Shown in pieces: positions 22,818 through 33,745 of a stretch of DNA of 64,000 nucleotides (its first letter is position 1; each line of letters starts with the position of its first letter). The translations under genes and the position numbers were made by a program. The DNA is from Tenrec ecaudatus (taxonomy: Eukaryota > Chordata > Mammalia > Afrosoricida > Tenrecidae). The stretch is from NCBI RefSeq assembly GCF_050624435.1, contig NC_134546.1, positions 17,383,001 to 17,447,000 on the forward strand. Direction: 5' to 3'. The notes under the pieces are model-generated. The model was not told the DNA's origin. It ran no database searches and saw nothing but the letters and a program-made list of their open reading frames with translations.

Positions 22818-22915
22818 AAAGATCTAGAACTGTTGAGATATAAAGCTTTGGAAACTCATGGGGGCAGTTCTATTCCTCTGGGGTCACATTGAACCAGAAA
22901 TTGACTTGAAGAAAT
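22818..22915 (+). repeat. AfroSINE, 3' half, after the L1
   Basis: Resumes at the target-site duplication, then TTTGGAAACTCATGGGGGCA, GGGTCACATTGAACCAGAAA and TTGACTTGAAG. It completes the SINE begun at 16527. Confidence 0.85.
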
Positions 22916-23239
22916 TAAATTGGGGAGAATTAAAAGCAGTTAATGACCAATTGACTCACGCAGTAACTCATGGCAACAGAGTCCAGCTGTGCTCCAGGGG
23001 ATTTTCAGGAGCTGGTTTGTTGGAAGTCAGTCTCCACGCGTTTCTTCCAAGGTGTCTCTGGGTGGACATGAACGCTCCATCTTTCAGTGAGCAGCAGATC
23101 CCATGAACTACTAGCACCACCCGGAGGATGAAAGGCGCTCACAAGAAGCTTATTCTATCCCCCTCCGGTTCTGTCAGAGACAACACAACCATTGATGGTG
23201 GGGGTGGCCATCAGTCAGTACTGGATCATAGTGACCTTC
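22916..23239. other. Unique or unclassified sequence
   Basis: Nothing recognised with confidence. The part after 23160 may be an extension of the RTE fragment that follows. Confidence 0.35.
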
Positions 23240-23645
23240 TTTCTGCATGAGGGAACCAAACACTGCCTGGTCTCGTGCCATCCTCCGGATGGTTCCTGTG
23301 CTTCAGTCCATTGTCGCAGCCCCATTGTCAGTCATTCCTGTCTAGGGCCTTCCTCTCTCGCTGCGTCACCAGCACCATGTCTTCTCCAGACACTGGTCTC
23401 TCCTGACAACGTGTCCAAAGTACATGAGATGAAGTCTCCCCATCCTTGCCTCTAGGAGCATTCTGGCTTGACTTCATCGAAGACAGATGTTTGTTCTCTT
23501 GGCCATCTCTGGTATGTTCAATATTCTTCACCAGCATCATAATTCAAATGCATCGGTTTGCCTTTGGTCCTCCGTATTCAACGTGCAACTTTCGCCTGCC
23601 TATGAGGTGATTGGAAAAGACCATGACTTGAGTCGGGGGCAGTCA
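23240..23645 (-). repeat. RTE (BovB-like) 3' fragment
   Basis: Antisense order: CACTGCCTGGTCTCGTGCCA (3' end region), CCATTGTCGCAGCCCCATTG, CCTGACAACGTGTCCAAAGT, GGAGCATTCTGGCTTGAC and GTATTCAACGTGCAACTTTC. This covers the ORF2 C-terminus and part of the 3'UTR. Confidence 0.8.
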
Positions 23646-23716
23646 TGATGAGAAAGCAAAATGCAGAAGCAGCTCTCTCTCTCTCTCTAGCACAGCATTT
23701 TGGATATGTTATTAGG

Positions 23717-23751
23717 TGTGTTAGGCAGGGTTCTCTAGAGAAGCAAAACCA

Positions 23752-23804
<53 letters not shown>

Positions 23805-24391
23805 GGTAGGTTTATAAAGCACAAAGGGATACAACAGCTAATTAGCCCACACAGCAGTACAGAAGGCTCAATTCAACTCACTTCCTTCGAGCAGTTAATT
23901 ATACTGGAAGTCCTTCAACTCATGAGGTCTCCGGGGTCCAAGGTCAAGGAAGCAGACAGCTGAGTCTTTCTTCAGACAATGCAGGCTGAGTCCACCCACT
24001 GGAAGCAAACAGCATGGCGGGTTACCAACAGTCAGCAGTTCAGGAACTTAGCGAAGCAGGCCTAGATGGGATATTGAACTCAAGCAATGCAAGACCACAG
24101 GATCCACGAGCCTGAAGCTTAAGTGATGGACACACCACCAGCATGGTGAAGCAGGTCTCCGAGGAACCTCAAGTTCTAGCAACACGATCCAAGGGTTGGC
24201 TTGTCCCACAGGTGGTGTAGCTCATAAGTTGAGGCAGAGAACTAGCTGAAGTACACTGGTGCAATCACCAGAGAGGGTGGGGGGGGGGGCTTGCTGAGCC
24301 ATTTATCTCTTTGCCCTTCAATCAAACTGCCACTTGATTAATCCCACATGTTCCTATTGGCCAGGTTGGTACAATAAACCTACCTATTACA
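23717..24391 (-). mobile_element. Solo LTR, about 675 bp
   Basis: On the minus strand it begins TGTAATAGGTAGGTTTATTG and ends CCCTGCCTAACACA, giving TG...CA ends. The flanks are TTAGG (23712-23716) and TTTGG (24392-24396), matching 4 of 5 bases as a 5-bp target duplication. No internal retroviral sequence is next to it, so it is a recombination-derived solo LTR. The family is not identified; an ERVL-like origin is possible. Confidence 0.65.
23754..23801. repeat. (TA)n microsatellite, about 24 units
   Basis: An uninterrupted TA run within the LTR, close to its minus-strand 3' end. It is likely polymorphic in length. A short (CT)n run precedes the LTR at 23672-23688. Confidence 0.95.
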
Positions 24392-24429
24392 TTTGGGGAG
24401 ACCAGTTCCTGGAGCAGACTGGTGAAAAG

Positions 24430-24590
24430 AAGAGGACTCTCAAGGCACGGGTTGGCACTGTGGCTGCGAAAACAGGCTCCCGCACGCCCGTAGCTGTGAG
24501 GATGGCCCGGTGTTTCCTTCTGCTGTGGGCAGGGCCGCTATGAGTCAGCACAGAACCAGCTCAGCGGCAACTCACCACGGCATAGTACAC
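24430..24590 (+). repeat. RTE 3' terminal fragment
   Basis: Sense RTE 3' end: GGTTGGCACTGTGGCTGCGA, GCTGTGAGGATGGCCCGGTG, and GCCGCTATGAGTCAGCACAG, with AGCTCAGCGGCAACTCACC. It shares its terminal motif with the AfroSINE tail. Confidence 0.65.
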
Positions 24591-24864
24591 CTGGGAAGGT
24601 TTAGCAAGGCGTGCACGTTGCTGTTGACACCTACAAACCTGGTAGCAGAAATGGGAAATTAATCGTTAGCACCTCCCTTGGCACTTTTGTTCTTATCTCA
24701 TCTGATTTAGAAGATGCATGTTGATAAAGAGATATTGGTCAGTTGAAAATGTCCGCCCTGGAGTTGGCAGAGTAATAAATTATACTTGCATTAATTTTCC
24801 ACCAAATATACTATGGTGTTTTTAATTTTTTAATGATGTTCCTGAGTAGAGCAGCCAGTCCACA
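24591..24864. other. Unique sequence, nothing recognised
   Basis: AT-rich non-coding DNA with no assignable family. Confidence 0.35.
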
Positions 24865-25235
24865 GAGAGAACAACATGGCTGGCCCTACTATGAGACATG
24901 ATGCCCCTCAGTGACTAAGGGCGATACAGGGGACAGCACCGGAGACACAGTGTGGGAATTGCACCTGACCTGATCCCACCACACCGAGGCAAATCACTGG
25001 GGGAGTGCAGCGGAACAGCAAGGGAATGGAGTGGCAAGGTCCCCAGGGAATGCTGAAAGTGGACTTTGGGGCCAGGGCGTGGTACCCCAACAGACTGGAC
25101 TGGAAAACGCTCCTAAGGGCCAGCAAACGATCCCTGAACTAACTACAAGCTTTTCTCTTGTGAACTGTTTTGTTCTGTTCTTTGTCAGTGGTTTGTTTTT
25201 GTTGTTTTGTTGTCTGGTTGTATACTGTTAAAAAA
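24865..25235 (+). repeat. L1 3'UTR fragment
   Basis: Parallel to 20930-21240 of the large L1: GACAGCACCGGAGACACAGT, AATCACTGGGGGAGTGCAGC and GGACTTTGGGGCCAGGGCGT. It abuts an antisense L1 piece at 25236. Confidence 0.75.
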
Positions 25236-25440
25236 AAATTTTTTAAATTAGGACATAATCCAGGCACCATACCATTTGACAGTTCAGTCATATCAAGAAT
25301 TGTCGTACAATCACTACCACAAACAGTTTCTAAACAGTGTCTTGCTTCTCGTGTGCCTTGATATGAGCTCCCCAATACCCCTCATTTCCCCAGCTGAGCC
25401 CCCCAGGAACCCTTAACCTCATTATTGTCTCTCCAGAGCT
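25236..25440 (-). repeat. Older L1 3' end
   Basis: Starts with TTTTTTAAATTAGGACATAA, then CATACCATTTGACAGTTCAG and CAATCACTACCACAAACAG. This antisense 3' terminus belongs to an L1 subfamily that differs from the young one. Confidence 0.6.
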
Positions 25441-25544
25441 ACTCATCCTCAGTCTCATGTACCAAAAAACATAAAAATAAATATAACAGGGGCACGAAGA
25501 CTACCAACAATACCAAAATACGAGAGAGATCAACTCCAGTTTAT

Positions 25545-25690
25545 TTATTTATTTCCTTTTTACAAACCGTCTCATTAGGACATAATCCAAGCTTCATACT
25601 ATACAATAGGCTAATCATATCACGAAGTCTTGGACAATTGCAAACACATCCGTTAGTTTCAAAACAACTTATTTTGTTTTTGTGTATTCG
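25545..25690 (-). repeat. Older L1 3' end, second copy
   Basis: It repeats the pattern of the 25236 piece: CATTAGGACATAATCCAAGC, then CTAATCATATCACGAAG and TTTCAAAACAACTTATTTTG. Confidence 0.55.
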
Positions 25691-25890
25691 GAGCGCAGGT
25701 AGTGTAGTGATTATGCGGTTGCCGGCTCACCCCAAGATCAGCAGTTCAAAACCATCCGGCTCTCCACAGAAGAAAGATGAGGCTTTCCACTCCTGTAGTG
25801 ACAGTCTCAGAACCTCACAGGGATGGTTCTACACGGTCCTCTAAGGTCTGTATGAGTTGGAAGCGGCTCGATGGAAGTACCCGTGGTTTA
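25691..25890 (+). repeat. AfroSINE
   Basis: Sense copy: GAGCGCAGGTAGTGTAGTGA, TCAGCAGTTCAAAACCATCC, AAGATGAGGCTTTCCACTCC and GTATGAGTTGGAAGCGGCTC. Confidence 0.87.
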
Positions 25891-26239
25891 GAGTTTGAGC
25901 AGCCTAGGGAAGTCAGGAAACTGAGAACGGGGCTACCAACACAGGCACAATCCACTAAGTAAGTAGGTAATCATTGCTGAACAACAAATGAACAGACTTC
26001 ACGAGGAGCCAGCCTGCTTTGTGGGCATCCAATGAAAGGGGACCCAGAACCATGATAGTGTCTCAATATTCCCCTTGCATGGATATACAGGTTTTAATCT
26101 AATCGGCAAGGATCTGCCCTTAAAAGGAATGTTACAGGAAAATGTCCCCTAGCACCAACTGTCCTGCTCAATGTAGGCAGAGCTCAATCAATCACGAAAT
26201 CAATCTGTACCCAGCAACAGCTCACCTTTGGACTATACT

Positions 26240-26870
26240 CCTATAAACTCTTCATATCAACAGTGCCTTGGATTCTGTGCCATTGCATAAATTACTGTGT
26301 TATCAATGTAATCGCCTTATGCCCCAGGGGGAAGATTGACACTGTGTTTCTTTTGGGGGCTTTTTATTTGTTTGTTTTAGTTGTTGTTCTTGTTTCTGTT
26401 TTGTTTTATTACATGATCGCCAAAGTAAATCGGAGTCGTCCAGAACCCGTGGACAAGCAGATGGACTCTGGGCTCCTACTTAATTCTAGCCCCAATCAGA
26501 GAACAATTAGTTCTTATAACATGGCCCTGCTCAATACTCACCTTCATGAAGCGATCACTGAAGACAAGGGTGCTACAGCAAAACGTGATGAAGAAAGCAG
26601 ATGGTGCCTAGCTATCAACTGGAATAGTGTCGGGGTCTCAAAGACTTGTATCCAAACAAGCAGCCATCGAAACGAGGAGCCCACAGAGTCCATGTGGAAG
26701 AAGCACAGCAGCCTGTGTGAGCCAAAGATAATGATAGCAAAATCCAAAGATGATGAAGCAAAATGTATCAGAACTTAAATTGTGAGCACCCAATTTGTAG
26801 AAAGCAGTGGAGGGCAGTGGGAACCCCAAAATCCATGTGCAGAGCATCTAGTCAGATTAAGCCTCGGGCA
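26240..26870 (+). repeat. Older L1 3'UTR fragment
   Basis: It contains an ordered series seen in the young L1 3'UTR but more diverged: GCGATCACTGAAGACAAGGG, GATGAAGAAAGCAGATGGTG, CTAGCTATCAACTGGAATAG and GAAGAAGCACAGCAGCCTGT. A 171-codon open frame across it is fortuitous. Confidence 0.7.
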
Positions 26871-27402
26871 GATCCCTCTGGCAACAGGTGAGGGACTCGA
26901 ATAGCTTTCCTATTAGACAGAGATTATTGTAAACTTGATTATAATGGATCAAACTGTGGTATAACATATTTGTCAGTTGACCTCCCTTTTGACCCAACCT
27001 GAATTTTCTCTAGACTCAAATATTTCTTGCTCGTTCCATGAAAGAAATTTCTTCTCTGACTGTTTTAATATTGTTGGTGGTCTTTTCTTTCTCACTCTTT
27101 ATTTTTATATCTATATCTACATGATTATTTATTCCTATTTCTTTCTTTTTCTTCTGTTTCTGTTTGGTTTCCCAGTTTATGAAGCACAGGAGTGGATGCA
27201 TAGGGACAATAACTGATGCTCTGGTAGCACTGAGACTGAAACTCAGGGAGCATTGAGTTTATGTGAACGGTGGCAGTGAAGCTGGTGGGGAGCAGCAAAC
27301 CCTCCCACCTGCAGGGTTCGAGGAGACAGCCAGGCTGCCGGAGGAGGCACAAAGGTTTACCTGCTTTTCCATTGCTTCTCTCCTAATTATACAAACACCT
27401 TA
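26871..27402. other. Unassigned AT-rich sequence, possibly L1-related
   Basis: T-rich plus strand at 27060-27180, with words like TTTTTCTTCTGTTTCTGTTT that also occur in L1 3'UTRs. No family call is possible by eye. Confidence 0.3.
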
Positions 27403-27607
27403 AAACCAAACTCACTGCCATCGAGGGAATGTTCCTCGGAGACCCTGTGGGACAGAGTAGAATTACCCTTGTGCCTTTCGGAGACTATAACATTTATGGG
27501 AGTAGAAAGCCCCGTCTTTCCCTTCAGGAGCAGCAGCTGGTGGTTTCAAACTACGGACCTTATGGCTGGCAGCCCAACCCATAACCACTATGCTACGAAG
27601 ACCCTGG
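27403..27607 (-). repeat. AfroSINE
   Basis: Antisense copy: CCAAACTCACTGCCATCGAG, GACCCTGTGGGACAGAGTAG, GGTGGTTTCAAACTACGGAC and CATAACCACTATGCTACG. Confidence 0.9.
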
Positions 27608-27749
27608 GTACCCTCAGCGCACCTAAAGATTCACCGTGACACAGGAAGGGACTTGCTGTTTCTGTCCTTGCTGTTGAGTTCCACGCATTTTAAAAGGAGT
27701 GGAAAGATCAAAAAAAGTGCCACTCTTGGGGCAGGAAATCAACTTTTGT

Positions 27750-28070
27750 GTTTTTTTAATTGATTTTTATTTTTATGGAGCGCTCTTATAGACGTCATAA
27801 CTTTTCATAGTCCAAGCACATCGAGCAGTGTTGTACCACTGCTGCCACAATCCATTTGAAAACACTGTCTTCCCTCTTGTGCACTTTGACATCCGCTCCC
27901 CATTCTCCCCTCCCTCCCCCCAACATCTTGACTAACCCCCCACCCTTATTTATGTATTTGATTGTTTATGTCATCTCTTACTCCATCCACGATCTCCTTC
28001 CGTGTGCCATTCTGGCGTTCACTCCCCTTGAGTGGGCTTACACAGTCTTCCATGCTGTCCGTCCCTCCCC
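27750..28070 (-). repeat. Older L1 3' end
   Basis: Antisense: TTTTATTTTTATGGAGCGCT, CAATCCATTTGAAAACACTG, then a C/T-rich block (CCCCTCCCTCCCCCCAACA). The arrangement is that of L1 3' termini at 12589 and 25236. Confidence 0.6.
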
Positions 28071-28344
28071 CACCTTTCAGGGCTGTAATTAATTCTGATG
28101 TTTGAGGTTGGAAGGGATGTGAGGGCGGGCAGTTTGACTACCTTGCTGCCGTAGGCTGAGGATGTCCTTGGGAGCTGACTCAGCTCCGTACCCAGTCAGG
28201 AGAAGACAAGAGCTCTGCTCGGGATCTCCAGCCTGCTCAGGGTCAAGGGCAGAAGACCATCTTGAATCTAAGATCATGCCACAGCCCATACCTCATGTGG
28301 TAATATTCCATTTCTTGGTTATATTGATACCTCACTGAACTCAG

Positions 28345-28400
28345 CCCACTGCCAGTGAGTCCATTCTGACTCAGAATCACCTGAGTCAGACACTGAAGTG
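28345..28400 (-). repeat. SINE tail fragment
   Basis: CAGCCCACTGCCAGTGAGTC followed by CATTCTGACTCAGAATCACC is an antisense AfroSINE 3' end, broken off early. Confidence 0.5.
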
Positions 28401-28444
28401 ATTACATTTCTGTTCTTAGTTTTTGGTAAATCGAGAGCTAATAA

Positions 28445-28640
28445 TTGCCTCTACGCTCTTGGGTGGCGAGAGTTAAGTGCTTGGTGACTATCTGAAAGTC
28501 TGGTGGTTTGAATCCACCCCGAGAGAGGCACCTTGGAAGGCAGGCCTGGCGATCTGCTTCCCAGAGCTCACAGCCAAAACCACTCCATGGAACAGGCACA
28601 TCTGGGAGCCTCGAGGAGTGAATCAGTCCTGCCAGAACCC
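28445..28640 (+). repeat. Diverged AfroSINE variant
   Basis: GAGAGTTAAGTGCTTGGTGA, GGTGGTTTGAATCCACCC, GGCACCTTGGAAGGCAGGCC and GGCGATCTGCTTCC follow the order of an older AfroSINE subfamily. The tail is poorly preserved. Confidence 0.6.
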
Positions 28641-28971
28641 ACGTCTGCCATGTACACGAGTCTCCCTTAATAAACGCCTTAGCTACCACCCTGGAAACTG
28701 GCTGCTTCTTGGCTGGACAATAGTGGGTGAGTTCATTAGCTTTCATGATGGAAACCACGAATACTGACCTGCCACATGAGGAGCAGGAGGAAGGACAGGA
28801 AGCAGAGGTGTGAGGATGGGCATGGAGGAGTAGTTCTTCATCTCCCGTACTGGGAAGTCAGCAGACAACATCTAAAATTGATAGAGCGAAAGATAGTAGC
28901 AGACGCGCGTTATTCGGAAACACAGATACATAAGCCCAGGAAAACAGTAGTTAACTGCGGTTGTTACTGTT

Positions 28972-29260
28972 GTTAGGTGTCGTCTGTAGAGTCAGCGCCG
29001 ACGCAAAGTGACCCTGTGTACAACGTCGCGAGACACCGCCTGGCCCGGCCCAGGCTCACAGTCGCTCTCTGTGTGAGTCAGGTGCTGCAGCCACCTTGCC
29101 AGCCCACCTCGGGGAGGAACTTCCTTTTTCATTGCCGCTTTACTGTACCGACGCGATGCCCTTCTCCAGACACAGGGGCCTCCTGGCAACCCGGCCAGAG
29201 AGCTTGAGACAAAATCTCACCGGCTGGCCTCGGGGGAGTCTTCTTCCCGGAGAGACAGTT
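28972..29260 (-). repeat. RTE (BovB-like) 3' terminal fragment
   Basis: Antisense 3' end that begins TTAGGTGTCGTCTGTAGAGT, then GCAAAGTGACCCTGTGTACA, AGACACCGCCTGGCCCGGCC, GATGCCCTTCTCCAGACACA and CCTCCTGGCAAC. It includes the terminal AfroSINE-like motif. Confidence 0.75.
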
Positions 29261-30602
29261 AGCCACGTGCCCTGGAGTAGCGCCGGGGACTGGTTAGTGC
29301 ACTGCGAACGAGGAGCCGTGGAGCCGGACAGGGTTGGAACGGGAATAAAAGGAGAGAGGAGCAGAGCGTGGATTTCAATGAGCAGCTTTATTCGAGCTAA
29401 CGACCTGCCCGGGGGTTTCGAATGGATTGAGAATGGAGGGGGCAGGGTGAGGGGGCATTGGGAGACAGAGTGAAGGGAGTAAGCAAGGGCGAGCTAGGGA
29501 GAGGGGGAGAGAGAGGGACAGACACACAGCCACAGGAGAAGGAGAAAGAAGTCAGAGAGAAAAGGAAGAAAGGAGTCCCGCGTTAATCATGTCTGAAAAG
29601 AGCCCCCGCCCCCCCCCCCACTAGCCAGGGCACCAGCACAAAGGAAGAGAGGGGGAGGTTTCTCTGAGCCGTCTTGGTGTCACGTGGTGCTAGCTGGGAT
29701 GGAGAAGAGGTGGAGATGCTGTCTAGGGCTGAGAACTGAAGGGTTCTGCTGGACTCTTTAGAAATCAGTTTGACAACTGAGGCTGTATGCATTGATAAAA
29801 CAAAAATTCATTCAAAACACGAATTTCTCCTCGTACCTTTGCTCGCAAGGTTTGTGATTCCTGTATGACATCTTTGTCGGACTGTCCTCATGCAGTGATA
29901 AGCCCTTGGAGATGGGCGGGGGGGGGGGGTGTCTCTCTCCCTGCCTCCCCCAAACAAGCAGACAAAAACCCAGCCTCCTATTTTCCTGTGCATGTGTATT
30001 CCTTAAGATGTGCTGTTCCTTCCAAGAACTGCACACTATTCGTGCTATTGGTGGTGGGGGTTGCTGTTAGTTGCCATTGATTCCAACTAATGTCTACGGG
30101 AACTAGGTTCTCTGGCAACTTCATGATGATTGGTGTACTTTCATTTCCCAGCACAGTCTCAGGCATGGCTCTGTTTCCATTGGCTGGTTTTCACAAAGAG
30201 GTTGCCAGGCCTTTCCTCTGAGCCTGTCTCTGCTGAAACCGGTCCACTCTTTTCAAGCCTGCTAAAGTTTGCAATTCAGGTGGTATCCCGTCTCGGCAAC
30301 AGGCAAGCCACCACAGTCCTACAGACTGGCAGGTGGGAAAGGTTTGGGGGAATGAAACGAGTGACTGGCAGATAAGAAAATGATCATGAGGAGGGAGCGC
30401 TACAACTGATCGGGATTGCACAACCCACTCTAAAGGCGATTTAGCCATGGGGATGCGGGGGATGCGTTGCTCTAAGAGCAATGTGGTGCTGATTGTACAA
30501 TTCCCCTTGATATGACTGAGTGATTGAATTGTTCAATTGTATGGTAACTAAATTGTGTATCAATCAAAAATGTAAAAAAGAAAGAAAGAAATGATACTGA
30601 AC
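29261..30602. other. Unassigned sequence with purine-rich and G-rich tracts
   Basis: Purine-rich (GAGA/GGAGA) at 29450-29580, a C-run at 29610-29620 and a G-run at 29918-29928. The minus strand at 29380-29400 has AATAAAGCTGCTCATTG, which resembles an LTR polyadenylation region, but no LTR ends were found. An AAAGAAAGAAAG run is at 30575-30590. Confidence 0.4.
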
Positions 30603-30800
30603 CAGGAGGCTTGGTGGCATAGTGGTTACATGTTGAGCTGCTAACCGTCAGGTCAACAGTTCAAAACTATCCTCTGCTCCCTGGGGAAAAGAGGAGGCTG
30701 TCTACTAGCTCAAAGAGGTACTGTCTCAGAAACTCACAGGGGCAGCTCTACCCTGTCTTATCAGGTGGCTATGAGTCGGCATCAACTTGAGGACAGTGAT
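30603..30800 (+). repeat. AfroSINE
   Basis: Sense copy: AGGAGGCTTGGTGGCATAGT, GAGCTGCTAACCGTCAGGTC, CTCAGAAACTCACAGGGGCA and CTATGAGTCGGCATCAACTT. Confidence 0.92.
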
Positions 30801-32029
30801 TTTGAAAGAAACAAACTCAAGTTAAACACCTTACTAAGTTTGAAGCATCTTCAGCTAATTACCACCAGGGAGCTAATTTCCGGTTTGACCTCTTAGAAGA
30901 CCTCTCAGTCTTGCTCGCCTTTTACCTCCTAGAGAGAAACCGAGTCTGTGGATCTCCTCCGTCTTCCCTGGGCCCATCAGAGGGTCGCAGGGAGTCCAGG
31001 CTTCTCTTCTGACTGATAAGCAGGTGCATAAACTCCCGGAGAACAGTGTCTTCCTCACCACTCTGAGCCTGCACAAAATATTCTCCAAGATGCGGTGTTG
31101 AGTGAACGAACGGTGTCCCTAACTTCAGACAATCCTGCTGTTAGGGCTGGAAGAGTCCAAGTCTATCTAGTCCAAAGACCTCACCATTTAGAAACCCACA
31201 CAGGCACCAGCCTTTGTCCAAGTCGCTTGATGAGGCAGGTAGAAGGTTCAGTAATCTCAGCAAATAGGCTGCCTGCCCTGGGCCGGTCACGTTTACCAGG
31301 AGGTCACATGGCTGCCCCCTCTCCAGGCCAGATGGCCGAGATCCACCCAATCATCACTTTCAAAAACCACCTAAAGTGAGTTTCCTTTTCCAAAGAAGCT
31401 TCTAAAAATAAGAGATTCATTTGAGAGGTCAATAAGTGGAGTAAGTAAATAAATGAGAGATGGACTTTTAAATTCGGAGAAAGGCGGCAGGAGAGATATG
31501 AAGAGGCTCCCAAAAGTTCATGGAGATCTTTCCGTCGATTTTGCAAATAGGTGGCATTCATTCCACTTCCCATGAACATTGGGAAGCTCCCTCGTATTGA
31601 GAAAAGTCCTTCTTGGGCTCTCTCCATCACTCCATGAGCTTCTCTATTGATAAGAGCACAAGGGCGTTGGTTCGGAGTAGGTTCAGCAGAGCTTCCAGAG
31701 TAAGAGAAACTAGGACAAAAGGTGTGGTGATCTACTGTGAAAAGAAAACGCTATGGATCACAATAGTCTGATCTGCAACCCGTCGTGGGAGAGTACAGGT
31801 TATAGTCGAATGGTTTTATGTCAACTAGACACTCCAGCCTATGGGGTGCAGTCCAACCTGTCAATCAAGTGGTAGCTTAATGATAACTCCTGGGGGCTGG
31901 GGAGCAGTGAGGTCTCTGCCACTTCGCCTTCCTGCTTAGAAGGACTCTGCTTGCTGCCCCTCATCCTGATCACACAGTTCAGCGGGGCCGGGCTGAAGTC
32001 TCTTTCTCTGGCTTGTGTTCAGATTACTG
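30801..32029. other. Unique sequence, nothing recognised
   Basis: Open frames on both strands lack family resemblance. The part near 31810-31880 (TTTATGTCAACTAGACACTC, then CCAACCTGTCAATCAAGTGG) may be a decayed relative of the 44.1 kb LTR head. Confidence 0.35.
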
Positions 32030-32153
32030 TGATGCCCGAAACTGTTTCTATCCTTTATAAAAAGCCCACTTGGGTCACAAACCAGGATTTGGTGTGAATT
32101 CTTTCTCATGCAAAGCCAAGGACCAAGGTATTTCTCACCCGAGAAATCTAACA
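32030..32153 (+). repeat. ERV LTR 3' part, same family as 37631-38142
   Basis: It matches that LTR in opposite orientation: CTTTATAAAAAGCCCACTTG (TATA-type promoter), GGATTTGGTGTGAATTCTTT, CAAAGCCAAGGACCAAGGTA and the end GAAATCTAACA. The 5' part was not recognised. Confidence 0.7.
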
Positions 32154-32215
32154 TATTATGGATATATAATTATGTTAGATTTCTCGGGATATATATATCC
32201 CGAGAAATCTAACAT
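32138..32215. repeat. Alternating inverted repeat, 17 bp, three copies
   Basis: CCCGAGAAATCTAACAT occurs at 32138-32154 (plus), 32172-32188 (minus) and 32199-32215 (plus), all identical. AT-rich spacers separate them, and a TATA run follows. The first copy is the end of the LTR. Confidence 0.95.
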
Positions 32216-33589
32216 AATGTATATATATATATTCAAGACCACAACAGGCCTGTGTGGATAAGACCAGGCGGCTGTCAGGTCTACCTGGGCTGGAGGTGTT
32301 TATCTGTGCCCTTCAGGAGGCAGCCCTCTCTGTCCTTGTGAGGGAGAAGTTTATCTGGGGGCCTTCACACCTCCCACTGGACTACCCTTCTCTGTGTGGT
32401 CCCAGGCTACTCTGGCCTGAAAAGCAATCGCCTACACTTCTTTTCCCTGGTGTCCCCCTCCCAGGAGTCTTTGTGCCATAAAGGAGAAGAGCAACCAGTG
32501 GGACAAAGGACAGAGCCTCTTGTTCAGAAGGGCAATGGAGGGGGGGAGGGGGGATTGTTCCTCTTAGCCCACTGCCACTTGTCTCCCAAATGCTGTGGCC
32601 AGGAGCTTTCTCACCATGGGCACAGGACACAGATGAGTGAGTGGTGGCCAGCCCTGCGTCCGTCTCGTGGGCTGCCTCACAGGCTGGAGCTCGGAGCCCC
32701 TTGCGTTCTTCCACCAAAACAAACTTCACAGGCTGCGACAAGACAAAGAGGCCGGGTAATGACACTCCTGCCCTTCCGAGGGCCTTTCATCTGAGCATCT
32801 GGAATCTCCGGCAGGCATTCATTACGCCTTCCTCCCTTGCCATGGAGCAGGGGGAACTGTGCAGTGTCACCATGGCGGACCTCAGCGCTCATGGAGAGCA
32901 AGCTGGACAGGAGCCAGGAGCCAGCGCTGAGCCACAGCCCAGCCCTGTAGTGGCTCTTGGGCAAACTCCGGTGGTTTCATGATGTTGTAAGTGTCAGGAA
33001 TAACAGCCACAATCTTACCTAGTGACCTGCATGGAATACTTGCGACTTGGCAGGGACTGTAGGTGGAGGGCTACACCTGCCTTTTCTCAGGTGGCCGCCC
33101 AGCACCTCTGAAAGCCGGGGATCCCATTCAGCTCGGCAGAGAGCCAAGGCTTCAAGAAGATGCGGGACTTAGCTGGCAGGAAGAGCAGCTGCTTTCTGCG
33201 GCAGGTGAGCCGACTGCCGAGCCAAGCCCATGACTGTCTAAGGAAGCAGAGCAGGAGGGCATAACTTGAGAAGTTGGATGGGACCAGAGTGCAGGGCCTG
33301 GTTGCCAGTGCTTCCACCCTGTCCTCTGGGCACCCCCTTGCCCCAACACCCCGATGTCCTGCCTCTCTCGGGCCCAACTGCCCTGCCGCTGGTGCCTGTG
33401 CCAAATGTAGTCAGACTTCAAATGACCTGAGGATGTGGGAGAAACAGCGCATAGAACGTCCTAGATTAAAATGTTATTGTTCCCTTTCACCCTGCCCCCA
33501 CCGAGAACAGGTCGTTTCCGGAGAATTTAAGAAAGCCCAATCACCCCAGCCTTCATCCATGGGAAAGCCACGTCCAAGTTGGAAGAGGA
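32216..33589. other. Unique sequence, nothing recognised
   Basis: Moderately GC-rich with long overlapping open frames, but no domain was recognised. It holds one G-run near 32542-32554. Confidence 0.4.
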
Positions 33590-33745
33590 TGATTTTAAAA
33601 AAAATCATTTTATTGTGGGCTCATACAATGCTTATCACAATCCATACATCCATCCATTGTATCGAGGACATTTGCACATTTGTTGCCATCATCATTCTCA
33701 AAATATGTGCTTTCCACTGGAGCCCTGACATCAGCTCCGCGTTTA
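33590..33745 (-). mobile_element. L1 3' end, 3' segment of an inverted insertion
   Basis: Antisense terminus: AAAAATCATTTTATTGTGGG, ATCCATACATCCATCCATTG, then GAGCCCTGACATCAGCTC. Directly beyond it, at 33746, comes more upstream L1 3'UTR in the opposite orientation. Confidence 0.85.

Noticed and set aside
26263..26778. A 171-codon frame with an apparent N-terminal hydrophobic helix
   Set aside because: It overlaps an older L1 3'UTR fragment whose word order matches other L1 copies. The hydrophobic part comes from a T-rich L1 block.
29340..29600. Possible retroviral LTR on the minus strand (AATAAAGCTGCTC)
   Set aside because: I could not find TG...CA ends, a target duplication or a related copy in the window. 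Left as unassigned.
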